A DNA stretch of 19,402 nt, taken from CAYZZU01 sp964483105 (GTDB lineage Bacteria > CG2-30-53-67). A program made the translations under genes and the position numbers. The stretch is taken from assembly GCA_964483105.1 (NCBI GenBank), contig CAYZZU010000043.1, positions 1 to 19,402 on the forward strand, read 5' to 3'. Of this stretch, positions 1 to 7,584 are shown one piece after another; the first letter of the stretch is position 1, and each line of letters begins with the position of its first letter. The notes below the pieces were generated by a model that had not been told where the DNA came from, searched no databases, and saw nothing but the letters and a program-made list of their open reading frames with translations.

Positions 1-33
1 AAACCTTGGGGAACTGTCAAGGAAAAAAAGAAC

Positions 34-76
34 TGTTTGCCTGGCACCTAATCTTCCCCCATGTTTGCCTGGCACC
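34..76. repeat. 15-bp direct repeat pair at the left edge
   Basis: The 15-mer TGTTTGCCTGGCACC occurs at 34-48 and again at 62-76, 28 bp apart. It lies just before the decayed transposase. Short tails of this kind are common beside IS200-like/REP-associated elements in environmental genomes, but no such transposase is seen here, so that origin is inference. Confidence 0.5.
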
Positions 77-489
77 GAACGAACGCCGAAGGAAAAGACG
101 AAAAAGGCCTTTCGCCTGATCGTCAAGCGGGAGATTCGCCGCCAGCGAGATCTCTTTACCGAGGAGGGACCGTATTTTTACCATGCCGTCGCCGGAAACT
201 GGCCGGAAGAAAAGAAAAGGAGTTAAAAAACGGATTCGGCCTGCATCGGATGCCCTGCGGAGAGACCTATGCGAATGCTGTTTTCTTCCGGATCGGCGTC
301 ATCGCCTACAATCTCTTTATCGGTTTCAAGACTTTTGCCTGTCCGGAGGCGTGGAGAAGACATACGATATCCACCTTCCGCTGGAAGCTGATCCAGGTGG
401 CAGGCCGGATCGTCCATCATGGGAACCAAGTGTTTCTGAAGCTGGCAGTGAGTGCCGGGCGACTCCGGCTGTTTCGAGAGATTCGTTGA
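77..489 (+). pseudogene. Decayed DDE transposase C-terminus (IS1380/IS4-like)
   Basis: Two reading frames together resemble the C-terminal part of an IS1380/IS4-type DDE transposase. Frame 2 (77-226) reads KAFRLIVKREIRRQRDLF and then YFYHAVAGNWPEEKKRS before a stop. Frame 1 continues from about 215 with ELKNGFGLHRMPCGETYANA, VFFRIGVIAYNLFIGFK and TFRWKLIQVAGRIVHHGNQ, ending at 489. The 'FGL-R-PC-ANA...AYNLF' and 'R-KLIQVAGRIVHH' segments are what the family shows after its catalytic glutamate. The N-terminal half with the DD residues is absent and a frameshift separates the two pieces, so this is a relic. The exact IS family is not certain. Confidence 0.6.
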
Positions 490-746
490 AAGACACATCC
501 GTTGGCGCAATCGTTTGTTTGAACCACCCAATCTGTCGAACATCGGCAAGGAGAGAAGAAAGGCGAGGGAGAGGTCTGTCTGAAAAAGTGACCCAACCGG
601 TCGAGGCCTCTTGTCGTAGCCCTTCGTCCAGGCAACGGAGGTCGGCTTCCGTCCGACCAGCCCCCCGGTGGGCAAAAAAAGACCCGAAACTCTACAACGA
701 ACCGGTCTGAACATTTCTATCGCTGGCCCTGGGCCGAACGCCGAAT
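490..746. other. Intergenic stretch, no gene recognised
   Basis: This stretch follows the transposase relic and precedes the DUF4912 promoter. Open frames run through it on both strands, but none shows a recognisable domain, a ribosome binding site or sensible residue composition. It is probably the remaining end of the decayed element plus upstream spacer. I could not define terminal inverted repeats. Confidence 0.4.
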
Positions 747-774
747 TTGACAATTGTAAAGTTGGTGTTATAAT
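747..774 (+). promoter_or_regulatory. Sigma70-type promoter of the DUF4912-GH57 unit
   Basis: A perfect -35 hexamer TTGACA (747-752) and a perfect -10 hexamer TATAAT (769-774) are separated by 16 bp. The predicted transcript starts near 781, about 100 bp before the chosen start of the DUF4912 gene, leaving a fairly long leader. Confidence 0.75.
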
Positions 775-878
775 CTAACCTCTCCAATTTAATGAATTCC
801 CCATCCCACTCACTCAATCGTCAGGGCAGGGGGGGAGATCATTCTCAAAACCTGTTGATAAAGATGAAAGGCACCGGG

Positions 879-1961
879 ATGGAAAAAAATACTCTGGAAA
901 AGATGAGTAAGCGTGAATTGTTGGAACTGGCCAGAAAGATGGACCTTCCAGGGCGGAGCAGGATGGTCAAATCAGATCTGGTCGAGGCCATCGCGCGCAT
1001 GAAAGACAGGGTGGGGTCGGTCGAACGGAGAAAGAAAAAGAGAGAATCGGCGATTCGTTCCGAAATTGCCGACAGTTTTTCAAGAACGAATGAATTCCAC
1101 CCGGAGATGCTTCAACAGGAAGTAGAGGAGGAAAAATATGATCTCGGCCTTCTTGAGGAGGGACCGGCGCCGGAGGCCCCGCTTTTTTCCGGAGATATTC
1201 CCTCCGGATATTCGGAGGACAGGATCGTCCTGATGGTTCGTGATCCTTTCTGGATTTACGCTTACTGGGAGATACAGCGGGCCTCTATTGAAAAGACCCT
1301 GGAACAACACGATCTTGCCGGGCAGGCCTTTCAGAATGTGCTTCGGGTCTATTGTGGGGATGAGTCGGATTTCCAGGATATCGAGGTGGGGGGAACTGCG
1401 GACAACTGGTATATTAATATCGGTCGGCCGAATTCGGATTTCTTTGCGGATGTGGGTCTGAGGGTTCAAGGTAAGTTCCTCCCCATAGTCCGATCCAATC
1501 GTGTTCACACCCCCCGCGCGGGAATGTCCGAAGTGGTGGACGAGGAATGGATGACCCTGCCGGAAGAGGCACAAAAGATATACGCTCTTTCCGGGGGAGG
1601 ACAATCCGGACTGTTGGGAGAGAGCTCGGCGGGGATTCAGGAGAGGATGGAAAAGCAGATGGCGCTGGAAGTTTCTTCGGGCGGTATCAGCAGTTTTTTC
1701 GGAAGTGGACGTTTCCGGGAGAAACCGAGGGGATTCTGGTTCCAGCTCGATGCCGAGCTGATCGTTTATGGCGCGACTGAGCCCGATGCCCGGGTCACCC
1801 TCCAGGGAGATCCGATACAGCTCAGGCCGGATGGGACCTTCACGGCCCGTTTCGCGCTGCCTGACGGACAGCAAATCATTCCAGTCACCTTCGAATCGGC
1901 CGATGAGGTGGACCGGGCCACCGTGACGCCGAAGGTGCTTCGACAGACGGAATCTTCATAA
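879..1961 (+). CDS. DUF4912 domain protein with Rho-N/SAP-like N-terminus
   Basis: The product is 360 aa. Residues about 4-42 (LEKMSKRELLELARKMDLPG, then KSDLVEAIARMK) form a small helical Rho-N/SAP-like module that may bind nucleic acid. A charged linker follows. The DUF4912 domain starts near residue 112 with RIVLMVRDPFWIYAYWEI, the family hallmark, and runs to about 240. The C-terminus (about 285-345, ELIVYGATEPDARVTLQGD and DGTFTARFALPDG) looks like a beta-sandwich. The biochemical role is unknown. It is the first gene after the 747-774 promoter and lies 65 bp before the GH57 gene; DUF4912 genes are often found beside GH57/DUF1957 genes, which suggests a link to alpha-glucan metabolism. 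I chose ATG 879 over the in-frame ATGs at 792 and 864 because the conserved module begins there, although its ribosome binding site is weak. Confidence 0.85.
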   Translation: MEKNTLEKMSKRELLELARKMDLPGRSRMVKSDLVEAIARMKDRVGSVERRKKKRESAIRSEIADSFSRTNEFHPEMLQQEVEEEKYDLGLLEEGPAPEAPLFSGDIPSGYSEDRIVLMVRDPFWIYAYWEIQRASIEKTLEQHDLAGQAFQNVLRVYCGDESDFQDIEVGGTADNWYINIGRPNSDFFADVGLRVQGKFLPIVRSNRVHTPRAGMSEVVDEEWMTLPEEAQKIYALSGGGQSGLLGESSAGIQERMEKQMALEVSSGGISSFFGSGRFREKPRGFWFQLDAELIVYGATEPDARVTLQGDPIQLRPDGTFTARFALPDGQQIIPVTFESADEVDRATVTPKVLRQTESS

Positions 1962-2026
1962 AAAAGGTGAATCGGGTTGGTCGCACGTAAAAGGTGTCCG
2001 ACTGTTATCCCATGAGGACGGATCCT

Positions 2027-3613
2027 ATGTCTAAAGGCTATCTCTGTCTGGTCTTACATGCCCATCTTCCCTATGTCCGGCATCCGGAATATGATGATTT
2101 CCTGGAGGAGGACTGGTTTTACGAGGCCATGACCGAAACGTATATCCCGCTCCTCCAGGTCTTTGAGGGCCTGGTTCGGGATGGCGTGGATTTCAGGATG
2201 ACCATGTCCCTGACGCCTACGCTGATTTCGATGATGAGCGATCCTCTCCTGCAGCAAAGATATCTTGCCCACCTGAACAAGCTGATCGATCTGGCCGGAC
2301 GGGAAGTGGAACGTACCCGCTGGCTTCCGGAATTCCACCCCCTGGCCCAGATGTATTTTTATCGGTTGCACTCGGTCCGGGAGGTTTTTGAAAGTCAAAA
2401 GGGGCGAAACCTGGTGCTCGCCTTCAAAAAATTGCAGGATTTAGGTGTCCTGGAGATCCTCACCTGTGGGGCGACCCATGGTTTTCTCCCTCTTCTGGAA
2501 GTGACTCCACGGGCGGTTCATGGCCAGATCCGCACGGCCTGTGAACACTATGAGCGGAATTTCGGCAGACGCCCCCGCGGCATCTGGCTTCCGGAATGTG
2601 GTTTTACTCCCGGAGTGGATGAGGTCCTGAAGGAGGAAGGGATCCGCTTCTTCTTCACCGAAGCCCATGGAATCCTGCATGCCTCTCCCAGGCCGAAGTT
2701 TGGAGTCTTTGCCCCGATCTGCACCCCTTCCGGTGTCGCCGCGTTCGGCCGGGACATGGAATCTTCCAAGCAGGTCTGGAGCGCGGAAGAGGGGTATCCC
2801 GGAGATTACGACTACCGGGAATTCTACAGGGATATCGGATTTGACCTGGAATATGACTACATTCGTCCCTACCTGCATGCGGACGGCAAACGGATCAATA
2901 CGGGGATCAAATATTACCGCATTACCGGGAAAACTGCGCGCAAACTCCCCTACGATCCACACCGGGCCCGGGAAAAGGCCGCCCGGCATGCCGGGAATTT
3001 CATGTTCAACCGGGAGCGGCAGATCGAGTTTCTCTTTGATCAGATAGGAAAGAAACCGATCATTGTGGCGCCCTATGATGCGGAACTTTTCGGTCATTGG
3101 TGGTATGAAGGGCCGGAATGGATCAACATGCTGATCCGGAAGAGTGTTCACGATCAGAAGGTCTTCCGGCTAATCACCCCATCCGAATATCTCGAAAGGC
3201 ATCCCAGGCTTCAGGTCTCCATGCCTTCCATGTCGAGTTGGGGGTATAAGGGATACGCGGAGGTCTGGTTGGAAGGGAGCAATGACTGGATCTACCGGCA
3301 TCTCCATAAAGCCGCGGAGAGGATGAGTGAACTGGCCGACCGGGCGGGCGGGACCAACGGTCTCACCCGGCGGGCTCTGAATCAGGCGGCTCGTGAACTC
3401 CTTCTGGCCCAGAGTTCTGACTGGGCCTTCATCATGAAGACCGGCACAATGGTGGAATACGCGATCAAACGGACCAAGGACCATTTGTACCGTTTTGACC
3501 GCCTCTATCGGGATATTTGTTCGGGCACGGTTGATGAAGAAGCCTTGTCACGGCTTGAATATATGGACAACATCTTCCCGGATATCAATTACGAGGTTTA
3601 CCGTTCGAACTGA
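2027..3613 (+). CDS. GH57 1,4-alpha-glucan branching enzyme (DUF1957 type)
   Basis: The product is 528 aa, the usual length for GH57 branching enzymes. These cytoplasmic enzymes cut alpha-1,4-glucan chains and reattach them by alpha-1,6 links during glycogen-like polymer synthesis. The N-terminal GH57 barrel opens with LCLVLHAHLPYVRHPE (substrate-site histidines). The nucleophile is E190 in GIWLPECGF and the acid/base is D351 in APYDAELFGHWWYEGP, both in canonical spacing. The C-terminal helical DUF1957 part contains SWGYKGYAEVWLEGSNDWIY and SSDWAFIMKTGTM. ATG 2027 is chosen because GAGG (2014-2017) lies 9 bp upstream; an in-frame GTG at 1994 and an ATG at 2012 lack a good site. The 3' end overlaps the convergent S4 gene by 16 bp. 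Amylase or 4-alpha-glucanotransferase activity cannot be excluded by eye. Confidence 0.88.
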   Translation: MSKGYLCLVLHAHLPYVRHPEYDDFLEEDWFYEAMTETYIPLLQVFEGLVRDGVDFRMTMSLTPTLISMMSDPLLQQRYLAHLNKLIDLAGREVERTRWLPEFHPLAQMYFYRLHSVREVFESQKGRNLVLAFKKLQDLGVLEILTCGATHGFLPLLEVTPRAVHGQIRTACEHYERNFGRRPRGIWLPECGFTPGVDEVLKEEGIRFFFTEAHGILHASPRPKFGVFAPICTPSGVAAFGRDMESSKQVWSAEEGYPGDYDYREFYRDIGFDLEYDYIRPYLHADGKRINTGIKYYRITGKTARKLPYDPHRAREKAARHAGNFMFNRERQIEFLFDQIGKKPIIVAPYDAELFGHWWYEGPEWINMLIRKSVHDQKVFRLITPSEYLERHPRLQVSMPSMSSWGYKGYAEVWLEGSNDWIYRHLHKAAERMSELADRAGGTNGLTRRALNQAARELLLAQSSDWAFIMKTGTMVEYAIKRTKDHLYRFDRLYRDICSGTVDEEALSRLEYMDNIFPDINYEVYRSN

Positions 3614-3894
3614 TGGAAATCCTCCTGCCACTCCGGAGGTTTTCGACGATCCAGAAGAATGGAGTAGTAATCCGGGGCCCGCTCTTTCGGGATATTTCCC
3701 GGCGGCAGTTCCTCGATCCTCACGGTAAGTTCCCGGTTGTAAAAATCGATCTGGATCCGGTCTCCCGCGCGGACCGTTTTTCCACCCCGCGCGGGCCGAC
3801 CGTTGACATGCACCATGCCATGCTCACAGATCTCCTTCGCCACGGAGCGCCTCTTCACGATCCGGACGCTTTTTAGAAACTTGTCCAGACGCAT
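3598..3894 (-). CDS. S4-domain RNA-binding protein (RqcP/Hsp15 type)
   Basis: The product is 98 aa. The S4 RNA-binding domain fills residues 1-60: MRLDKFLKSVRIVKRRSVAK, then GMVHVNGRPARGGKTVRAGD. This is the arrangement of RqcP (YabO) and Hsp15, which bind 50S ribosomal subunits carrying stalled nascent chains. The tail (about 65-98) is charged and not conserved in an obvious way. It is the only - strand gene I support and it converges on the GH57 gene. I start it at the conserved MRLDKFL. The in-frame upstream extension to 3966 contains a stretch resembling the GAACGG/CCGTTC repeats of the right half and has no ribosome binding site, so I treat it as non-coding. Confidence 0.82.
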   Translation of the reverse strand: MRLDKFLKSVRIVKRRSVAKEICEHGMVHVNGRPARGGKTVRAGDRIQIDFYNRELTVRIEELPPGNIPKERAPDYYSILLDRRKPPEWQEDFHQFER

Positions 3895-4056
3895 GGGGTT
3901 GTCGTTTTCAAACCGTTCAAGTCGTTTTTCTCCCCGGTGCTGAAAGCAGTGTACCAAATCGATCACACAAACACAATCTTTATCCCCATCAACCTTGATT
4001 ATCGAGTGTCCATGCCGTAAGATGATCTATGAATTTTCCGTCACGGGAGAAATAAA

Positions 4057-4617
4057 ATGGGACGCGTCAGAACTCCGGAACCTGTGATGCTCGTGGTCGG
4101 GATGCTGTCGGGGAAAATTTCCCTGATGAACGAGGTTTGCGGTGCGTTACGGGATGAATTTGGCCCTCTTTTCCATGAATATGGGGATATCCCGTGGAAT
4201 TATACCGATTATTACCGCAAAGAACTCGGTGACAGGGTATTCCGCCGTTTTTGTTTCTTCCGCCGCCTGATCCCGCCGGACCGGATCGCAGAGATCAAGC
4301 GTTTCACCAATCGCCTGGAGGAAGATCACGCGAGAGTAGGCAAGGAAGGGCCGCTTCGGAGGATCAACCTGGATCCAGGATATATCGATTCTTCGAAGGT
4401 TGTTCTGGCCACGACCAAGGATTACTCTCACCGGATCTACCTGGGGCGCGGTATCTTCGCGGAAACGACCTTGATTTGTATCGGCGGGAGGTTCCGTCCT
4501 CTTCCTCATACCTATCCGGATTACCGCTTAACCGAGGTTCTCGGGGCTTTCAACCGGATGAGAAAGGAACTGGCTTTTCTCAGGAAACCGGAGAGAAAGG
4601 AAAATCCGCATCCGTAG
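4057..4617 (+). CDS. DUF4416 family protein
   Basis: The product is 186 aa and matches DUF4416 along its whole length. It shows an N-terminal 'PVMLVVGML' strand, WNYTDYYRKELGDRVFRRF, IAEIKRFTNRLE, then the signature RINLDPGYIDSSKVVLATTK with YSHRIYLGRGIFAETTL and HTYPDYR. The family is found mainly in Deltaproteobacteria, Nitrospirota and related anaerobes, and its function is unknown. GGGAG (4045-4049) lies 7 bp before the ATG. The gene is divergent from the S4 gene, with about 160 bp between the starts, and it is followed by about 100 bp of spacer before the aminotransferase. Confidence 0.85.
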   Translation: MGRVRTPEPVMLVVGMLSGKISLMNEVCGALRDEFGPLFHEYGDIPWNYTDYYRKELGDRVFRRFCFFRRLIPPDRIAEIKRFTNRLEEDHARVGKEGPLRRINLDPGYIDSSKVVLATTKDYSHRIYLGRGIFAETTLICIGGRFRPLPHTYPDYRLTEVLGAFNRMRKELAFLRKPERKENPHP

Positions 4618-4721
4618 TTTCCCGGGAGACGATTTGTGTTGACTTTATCACTGCATTGTGTTAACTAAAGTTTCCATACTGTGATTCCAATTCCTGATCT
4701 TCTTTGTGAGCGTAGGTGATC

Positions 4722-5876
4722 ATGCGGGTGCCCCTGTTGGATCTGAAGGAACAGTATCGGCCACTGAAAGAGGATCTTCTCCCGGAACTGGAAAGGCTCT
4801 TCGATTCGCAGCGGTTCATCCTCGGGGCTGCCGTTGAAAGGCTTGAATCGGAAATCGCGACATATTGCGGGGTCGAATACGGTGTCGGTGTCGCCTCTGG
4901 TTCGGATGCCCTTCTCCTTTCACTCATGGCGGCCGGAATCGGGCCGCGCGATGAGGTCATCACCACCCCCTACACATTCTTCGCCACCGTCAGTGCGGTG
5001 GTGCGACTCGGCGCGAAGCCGGTCTTCGTGGACATCGACCCTGTTTCCTTCAATTTAAACCTATCCGATCTGGAGAAGCAGATCACCAGCCGTACCCGCG
5101 CCATTCTTCCGGTCCATCTCTTCGGCCAGTGCGCGGACATGAGGCCGGTCCGGGAGGTGGCCGGGCGACATGGCCTGTTCATCCTGGAGGACGCGGCCCA
5201 GGCCATCGGGGCCGAATACGGTGGGATGCGGGCAGGCGCTCTGGGCGACGCGGGGTGCCTTTCTTTTTTCCCGAGCAAGAACCTCGGGGGATTCGGGGAC
5301 GGCGGGATGGTCGTAACCCACAGAAAAGATCTCGCCGATCGGATCCGCATTCTTCGGGTTCATGGTATGAAGCCGCGGTATGTGCACAAGGTCGTTGGAA
5401 TCAACAGCCGTCTGGACGCCCTGCAGGCGGTTGTGCTTTCGGTAAAGCTCAAACATCTGGATCAGTGGCACAATCTGCGCCGACGGAACGCGGGACGGTA
5501 CAACCGGTTCTTTGAAGAATCCGGACTGATCGATGACCAGACGGTGATTCCTCCCCGTGAGATCTACGCGGTGGAGACGGGTGAGCATCAAGCCGGTATT
5601 CATGTCTACAACCAGTATGTAATCCGGGTTCGGGAGCGGGACCGGTTGCAGGCGTACCTGACGGAACAGGGGATCGGCACCGCGATCTATTACCCCATTC
5701 CCCTTCATCTTCAGGAATGTTTTTCTTTCCTGGGATACGGGAAGGGCGACTTCCCCGAATCGGAGCGGGCGTCCGGTGAAACCCTGGCCCTCCCCATCTA
5801 TCCGGAACTGACGGGGGAGATGCAGGAGTACGTCGTCGACCGCATCGCCGCCTTCTATCGCGGTCCGCGCCCCTGA
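4722..5876 (+). CDS. DegT/DnrJ/EryC1/StrS sugar aminotransferase
   Basis: The product is 384 aa. It is a PLP enzyme that transfers an amino group, usually from glutamate, to a keto-sugar nucleotide for surface polysaccharide synthesis. Seen: MRVPLLDLKEQYRPLKEDL, the cofactor phosphate site G60-S61-D62, D157 and Q160 in FILEDAAQAIGA, and the PLP lysine K186 in FFPSKNLGGFGDGG. The C-terminal substrate part contains HVYNQYVIRVRERDRLQAYL and AIYYPIPLHLQ. The sequence resembles WbpE-like or 3-amino-dideoxyhexose aminotransferases, but the substrate cannot be fixed by eye. GTG 4716 is an alternative start; ATG 4722 has AGG 5 bp upstream and matches the family N-terminus. A weak promoter candidate, TTGACT (4639) with TTAACT (4661), lies in the upstream spacer. 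It opens the polysaccharide section. Confidence 0.9.
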   Translation: MRVPLLDLKEQYRPLKEDLLPELERLFDSQRFILGAAVERLESEIATYCGVEYGVGVASGSDALLLSLMAAGIGPRDEVITTPYTFFATVSAVVRLGAKPVFVDIDPVSFNLNLSDLEKQITSRTRAILPVHLFGQCADMRPVREVAGRHGLFILEDAAQAIGAEYGGMRAGALGDAGCLSFFPSKNLGGFGDGGMVVTHRKDLADRIRILRVHGMKPRYVHKVVGINSRLDALQAVVLSVKLKHLDQWHNLRRRNAGRYNRFFEESGLIDDQTVIPPREIYAVETGEHQAGIHVYNQYVIRVRERDRLQAYLTEQGIGTAIYYPIPLHLQECFSFLGYGKGDFPESERASGETLALPIYPELTGEMQEYVVDRIAAFYRGPRP

Positions 5877-5905
5877 AGCAGGCGCGGGAGCATGCCCTGG
5901 AATAG

Positions 5906-5939
5906 CCCTCTGCCGGTTGCATTCCTGTAACCGAGAGGG
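5906..5939. other. Stem-loop after the aminotransferase gene
   Basis: CCCTCT (5906-5911) pairs with AGAGGG (5934-5939), and CGGTT (5914-5918) pairs with AACCG (5929-5933), with a two-base bulge and a 10-base loop. No T-run follows, so it is not a standard intrinsic terminator. It could be a weak terminator or an mRNA-stability hairpin between the aminotransferase and the mntA-like gene. Confidence 0.4.
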
Positions 5940-5972
5940 CGGAGCTGTATCAAGCTGCGTGGAAAAAGACCA

Positions 5973-6383
5973 ATGAAACTCCCTTCGGAAACGGAGTTGC
6001 AGCGAATCGGAGAGCAGTATGGCCTCAAGCTGATCCTTCTCTTCGGATCTCAGGTCAGCGGCATAACGCATGAACAAAGCGACACCGATATCGCCGTTTT
6101 GACTCAGAAGGGGGAGGGTCTCAAGTTTGACGCTCTCCTCGATCTTACTGCCGATCTTTCAGGTCTTTTTGAAAAAGATCCGGACCTCTCCGTCCTGGAT
6201 CATGCCGATCCGCTCTTTCTCCACAATGTCGTGGAAGGGGCGATACTGCTGTACGGGGAGGAACGGGATTTTGAAGCACTTCGCTTGAAGGCCTTCAAGG
6301 CATACCAGGATTTTCGTCCCATCCTCGAACTGGAACGGCAGTTCCTCTTGAAGGAATACAATGTGGGGCAATGCCATGACTGA
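5973..6383 (+). CDS. mntA: MntA-like nucleotidyltransferase antitoxin
   Basis: The product is 136 aa, a minimal nucleotidyltransferase. The motif G25-S26-X10-D37-X-D39 (LLFGSQVSG, then SDTDIAVL) is intact, so two metal-binding acids are present. In characterised type VII systems MntA attaches AMP to a tyrosine of its HepT partner and silences the toxin. The gene overlaps the hepT-like gene by 23 bp, the usual antitoxin-toxin order and coupling. GGAAAAAG lies just upstream of the ATG. The AMPylating role follows from the family and is not shown by the sequence. Confidence 0.85.
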   Translation: MKLPSETELQRIGEQYGLKLILLFGSQVSGITHEQSDTDIAVLTQKGEGLKFDALLDLTADLSGLFEKDPDLSVLDHADPLFLHNVVEGAILLYGEERDFEALRLKAFKAYQDFRPILELERQFLLKEYNVGQCHD

Positions 6384-6804
6384 TCCGGAAATGGTGCATC
6401 GTAAGATCTCTCTGATCACAACGGACCTGCATCGATTGACGGAACTGGTTGAGAGGGGCGCAGGCGACCTCATTTCGGATGAAGTGGCCATGGCTGCGGG
6501 GGAGCGTTATCTTGAAAGAGTTATCAGCCGGATGATTGATATCAACTATCACCTGATCACCTCGGAGGGGGAGCCGCCGCCGAAAGACTATTATCTCTCC
6601 TTCATCCAGTTATCCATAAAGCCTCCAATCCTTGATAAACCATTTGCGGAAAGGATCGCAAGCGCCGCGGGTCTTCGCAATCGGATCATCCACGAGTATG
6701 ACGACATCGATCCCGGCCTTACATTTGAAGGGATGCGTTCGGCCGTAAGGGACATTCCTCTTTATGCGAAGGCGGTCCTGGAGTACCTGGAAAACCGGCG
6801 CTGA
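6361..6804 (+). CDS. hepT: HepT-like HEPN ribonuclease toxin
   Basis: The product is 147 aa (DUF86/HepT). The catalytic HEPN motif RX4HXY is complete: R106, H111 and Y113 in GLRNRIIHEYDDID. The tyrosine is the residue AMPylated by MntA in studied pairs. The family attacks RNA, with tRNA reported as a target. ATG 6361 has AAGGA (6351-6355) 5 bp upstream; ATG 6376 (MTDPEMVHRK) is an equally plausible start, closer to the family N-terminus. It overlaps the 3' end of the mntA-like gene. A second nucleotidyltransferase/HEPN pair follows after about 40 bp. Confidence 0.85.
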   Translation: MWGNAMTDPEMVHRKISLITTDLHRLTELVERGAGDLISDEVAMAAGERYLERVISRMIDINYHLITSEGEPPPKDYYLSFIQLSIKPPILDKPFAERIASAAGLRNRIIHEYDDIDPGLTFEGMRSAVRDIPLYAKAVLEYLENRR

Positions 6805-6843
6805 TAAGCATCCGGGATATTGCCCGGCCTCTATTTGGAAAAG

Positions 6844-7182
6844 ATGACAGTGCGCAACATGACCGCCGGCGAGGGAAAAGCAATCAGAGAACTGAAGACC
6901 CGATGGCGGGATTTATTGGGCGAACGGATGCTGAAGCTTGTCCTCTTCGGTTCAAGAGCGCGAGGGGACTATAGCCGGGAATCCGATATTGATATCGCGG
7001 TTGTGGTCCGGGAGTTGACACGAGACATGAAGGGACGGATGTTGGATGTGGTCGCGGAGATTGAACTCAAACATCTGATTTCTCTTTCGACCCTGATCTT
7101 CTCTGAAGAAGAGTTCGAACGTCTCAAGAAGCGGGAGCGGAGAATCGCGTTGGACATTGAAGAGGAAGGAGTGCCTTTATGA
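6844..7182 (+). CDS. Minimal nucleotidyltransferase (MNT) domain protein
   Basis: The product is 112 aa. The canonical motif G36-S37-X10-D48-X-D50 is seen in LVLFGSRARGDYSRESDID, followed by a short C-terminal part (STLIFSEEEFERLKKRERR) typical of small MNT proteins paired with HEPN partners. GGAA lies directly before ATG 6844; upstream TTG 6820 and downstream ATG 6859 are alternatives. The stop overlaps the ATG of the HEPN gene by 4 bp (ATGA), indicating translational coupling. It probably acts as the antitoxin-like partner, but this subclass is less well studied than MntA/HepT. Confidence 0.82.
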   Translation: MTVRNMTAGEGKAIRELKTRWRDLLGERMLKLVLFGSRARGDYSRESDIDIAVVVRELTRDMKGRMLDVVAEIELKHLISLSTLIFSEEEFERLKKRERRIALDIEEEGVPL

Positions 7183-7583
7183 CCCGGGAAAACCGGAAGG
7201 AGAATATCCGGGAAGAGATGTCACGAGCCTCTCAGACGATAGATGCCGCATCCCTTCTCTTCGGGAACGGTCTGATCAATGATGCGGTTTCAAGGCTCTA
7301 TTACTTTCTCCTCTATAATATCCGCGCGCTGCTCTTGACTAAGGGACTGGAACCCAGAAGTCACGAAGGCGCACTCAGGCTTTTCGGACTCCACTTCGTC
7401 AAGAAGGGTATCTTCGAGACGAAAGCCTCTCACACATTTTCCAAACTGATGAAATACCGGGAGGAGGCGGACTACAATCCCTCCTATACCTTTACAGAAG
7501 AGGATTTCATCAGATTCAGGGAAGAGGCGGAGGCTCTCGCCGAGAAGATTCGGGACTATCTCAAAAAGGAAAGGTATCTCTAA
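7179..7583 (+). CDS. HEPN domain protein (PF05168 type)
   Basis: The product is 134 aa with the HEPN four-helix signature: NDAVSRLYYFLLYNIRALLL, then SHEGALRLFGLHFVKKG and KYREEADYNPS. It belongs to the HEPN class that accompanies MNT nucleotidyltransferases. Unlike the HepT proteins here, I see no RX4-6H catalytic motif, so RNase activity is doubtful. It overlaps the MNT gene by 4 bp and ends 1 bp before the TTG start of rfbC. The pair therefore appears built into the polysaccharide transcript. Confidence 0.82.
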   Translation: MTRENRKENIREEMSRASQTIDAASLLFGNGLINDAVSRLYYFLLYNIRALLLTKGLEPRSHEGALRLFGLHFVKKGIFETKASHTFSKLMKYREEADYNPSYTFTEEDFIRFREEAEALAEKIRDYLKKERYL

Positions 7584-7584
7584 A

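Noticed and set aside
223..753. Overlapping minus- and plus-strand frames of about 175 codons in the left spacer
   Set aside because: No domain, no ribosome binding site, and they overlap a recognisable transposase relic on the + strand.
3895..3966. N-terminal extension of the S4-domain gene to a GTG start
   Set aside because: The added residues are not part of the S4 family, lack a ribosome binding site and resemble the GAACGG/CCGTTC repeats.
5061..6077. A 338-codon minus-strand frame opposite the aminotransferase
   Set aside because: It is antisense to a clear DegT-family gene with all catalytic residues in order.
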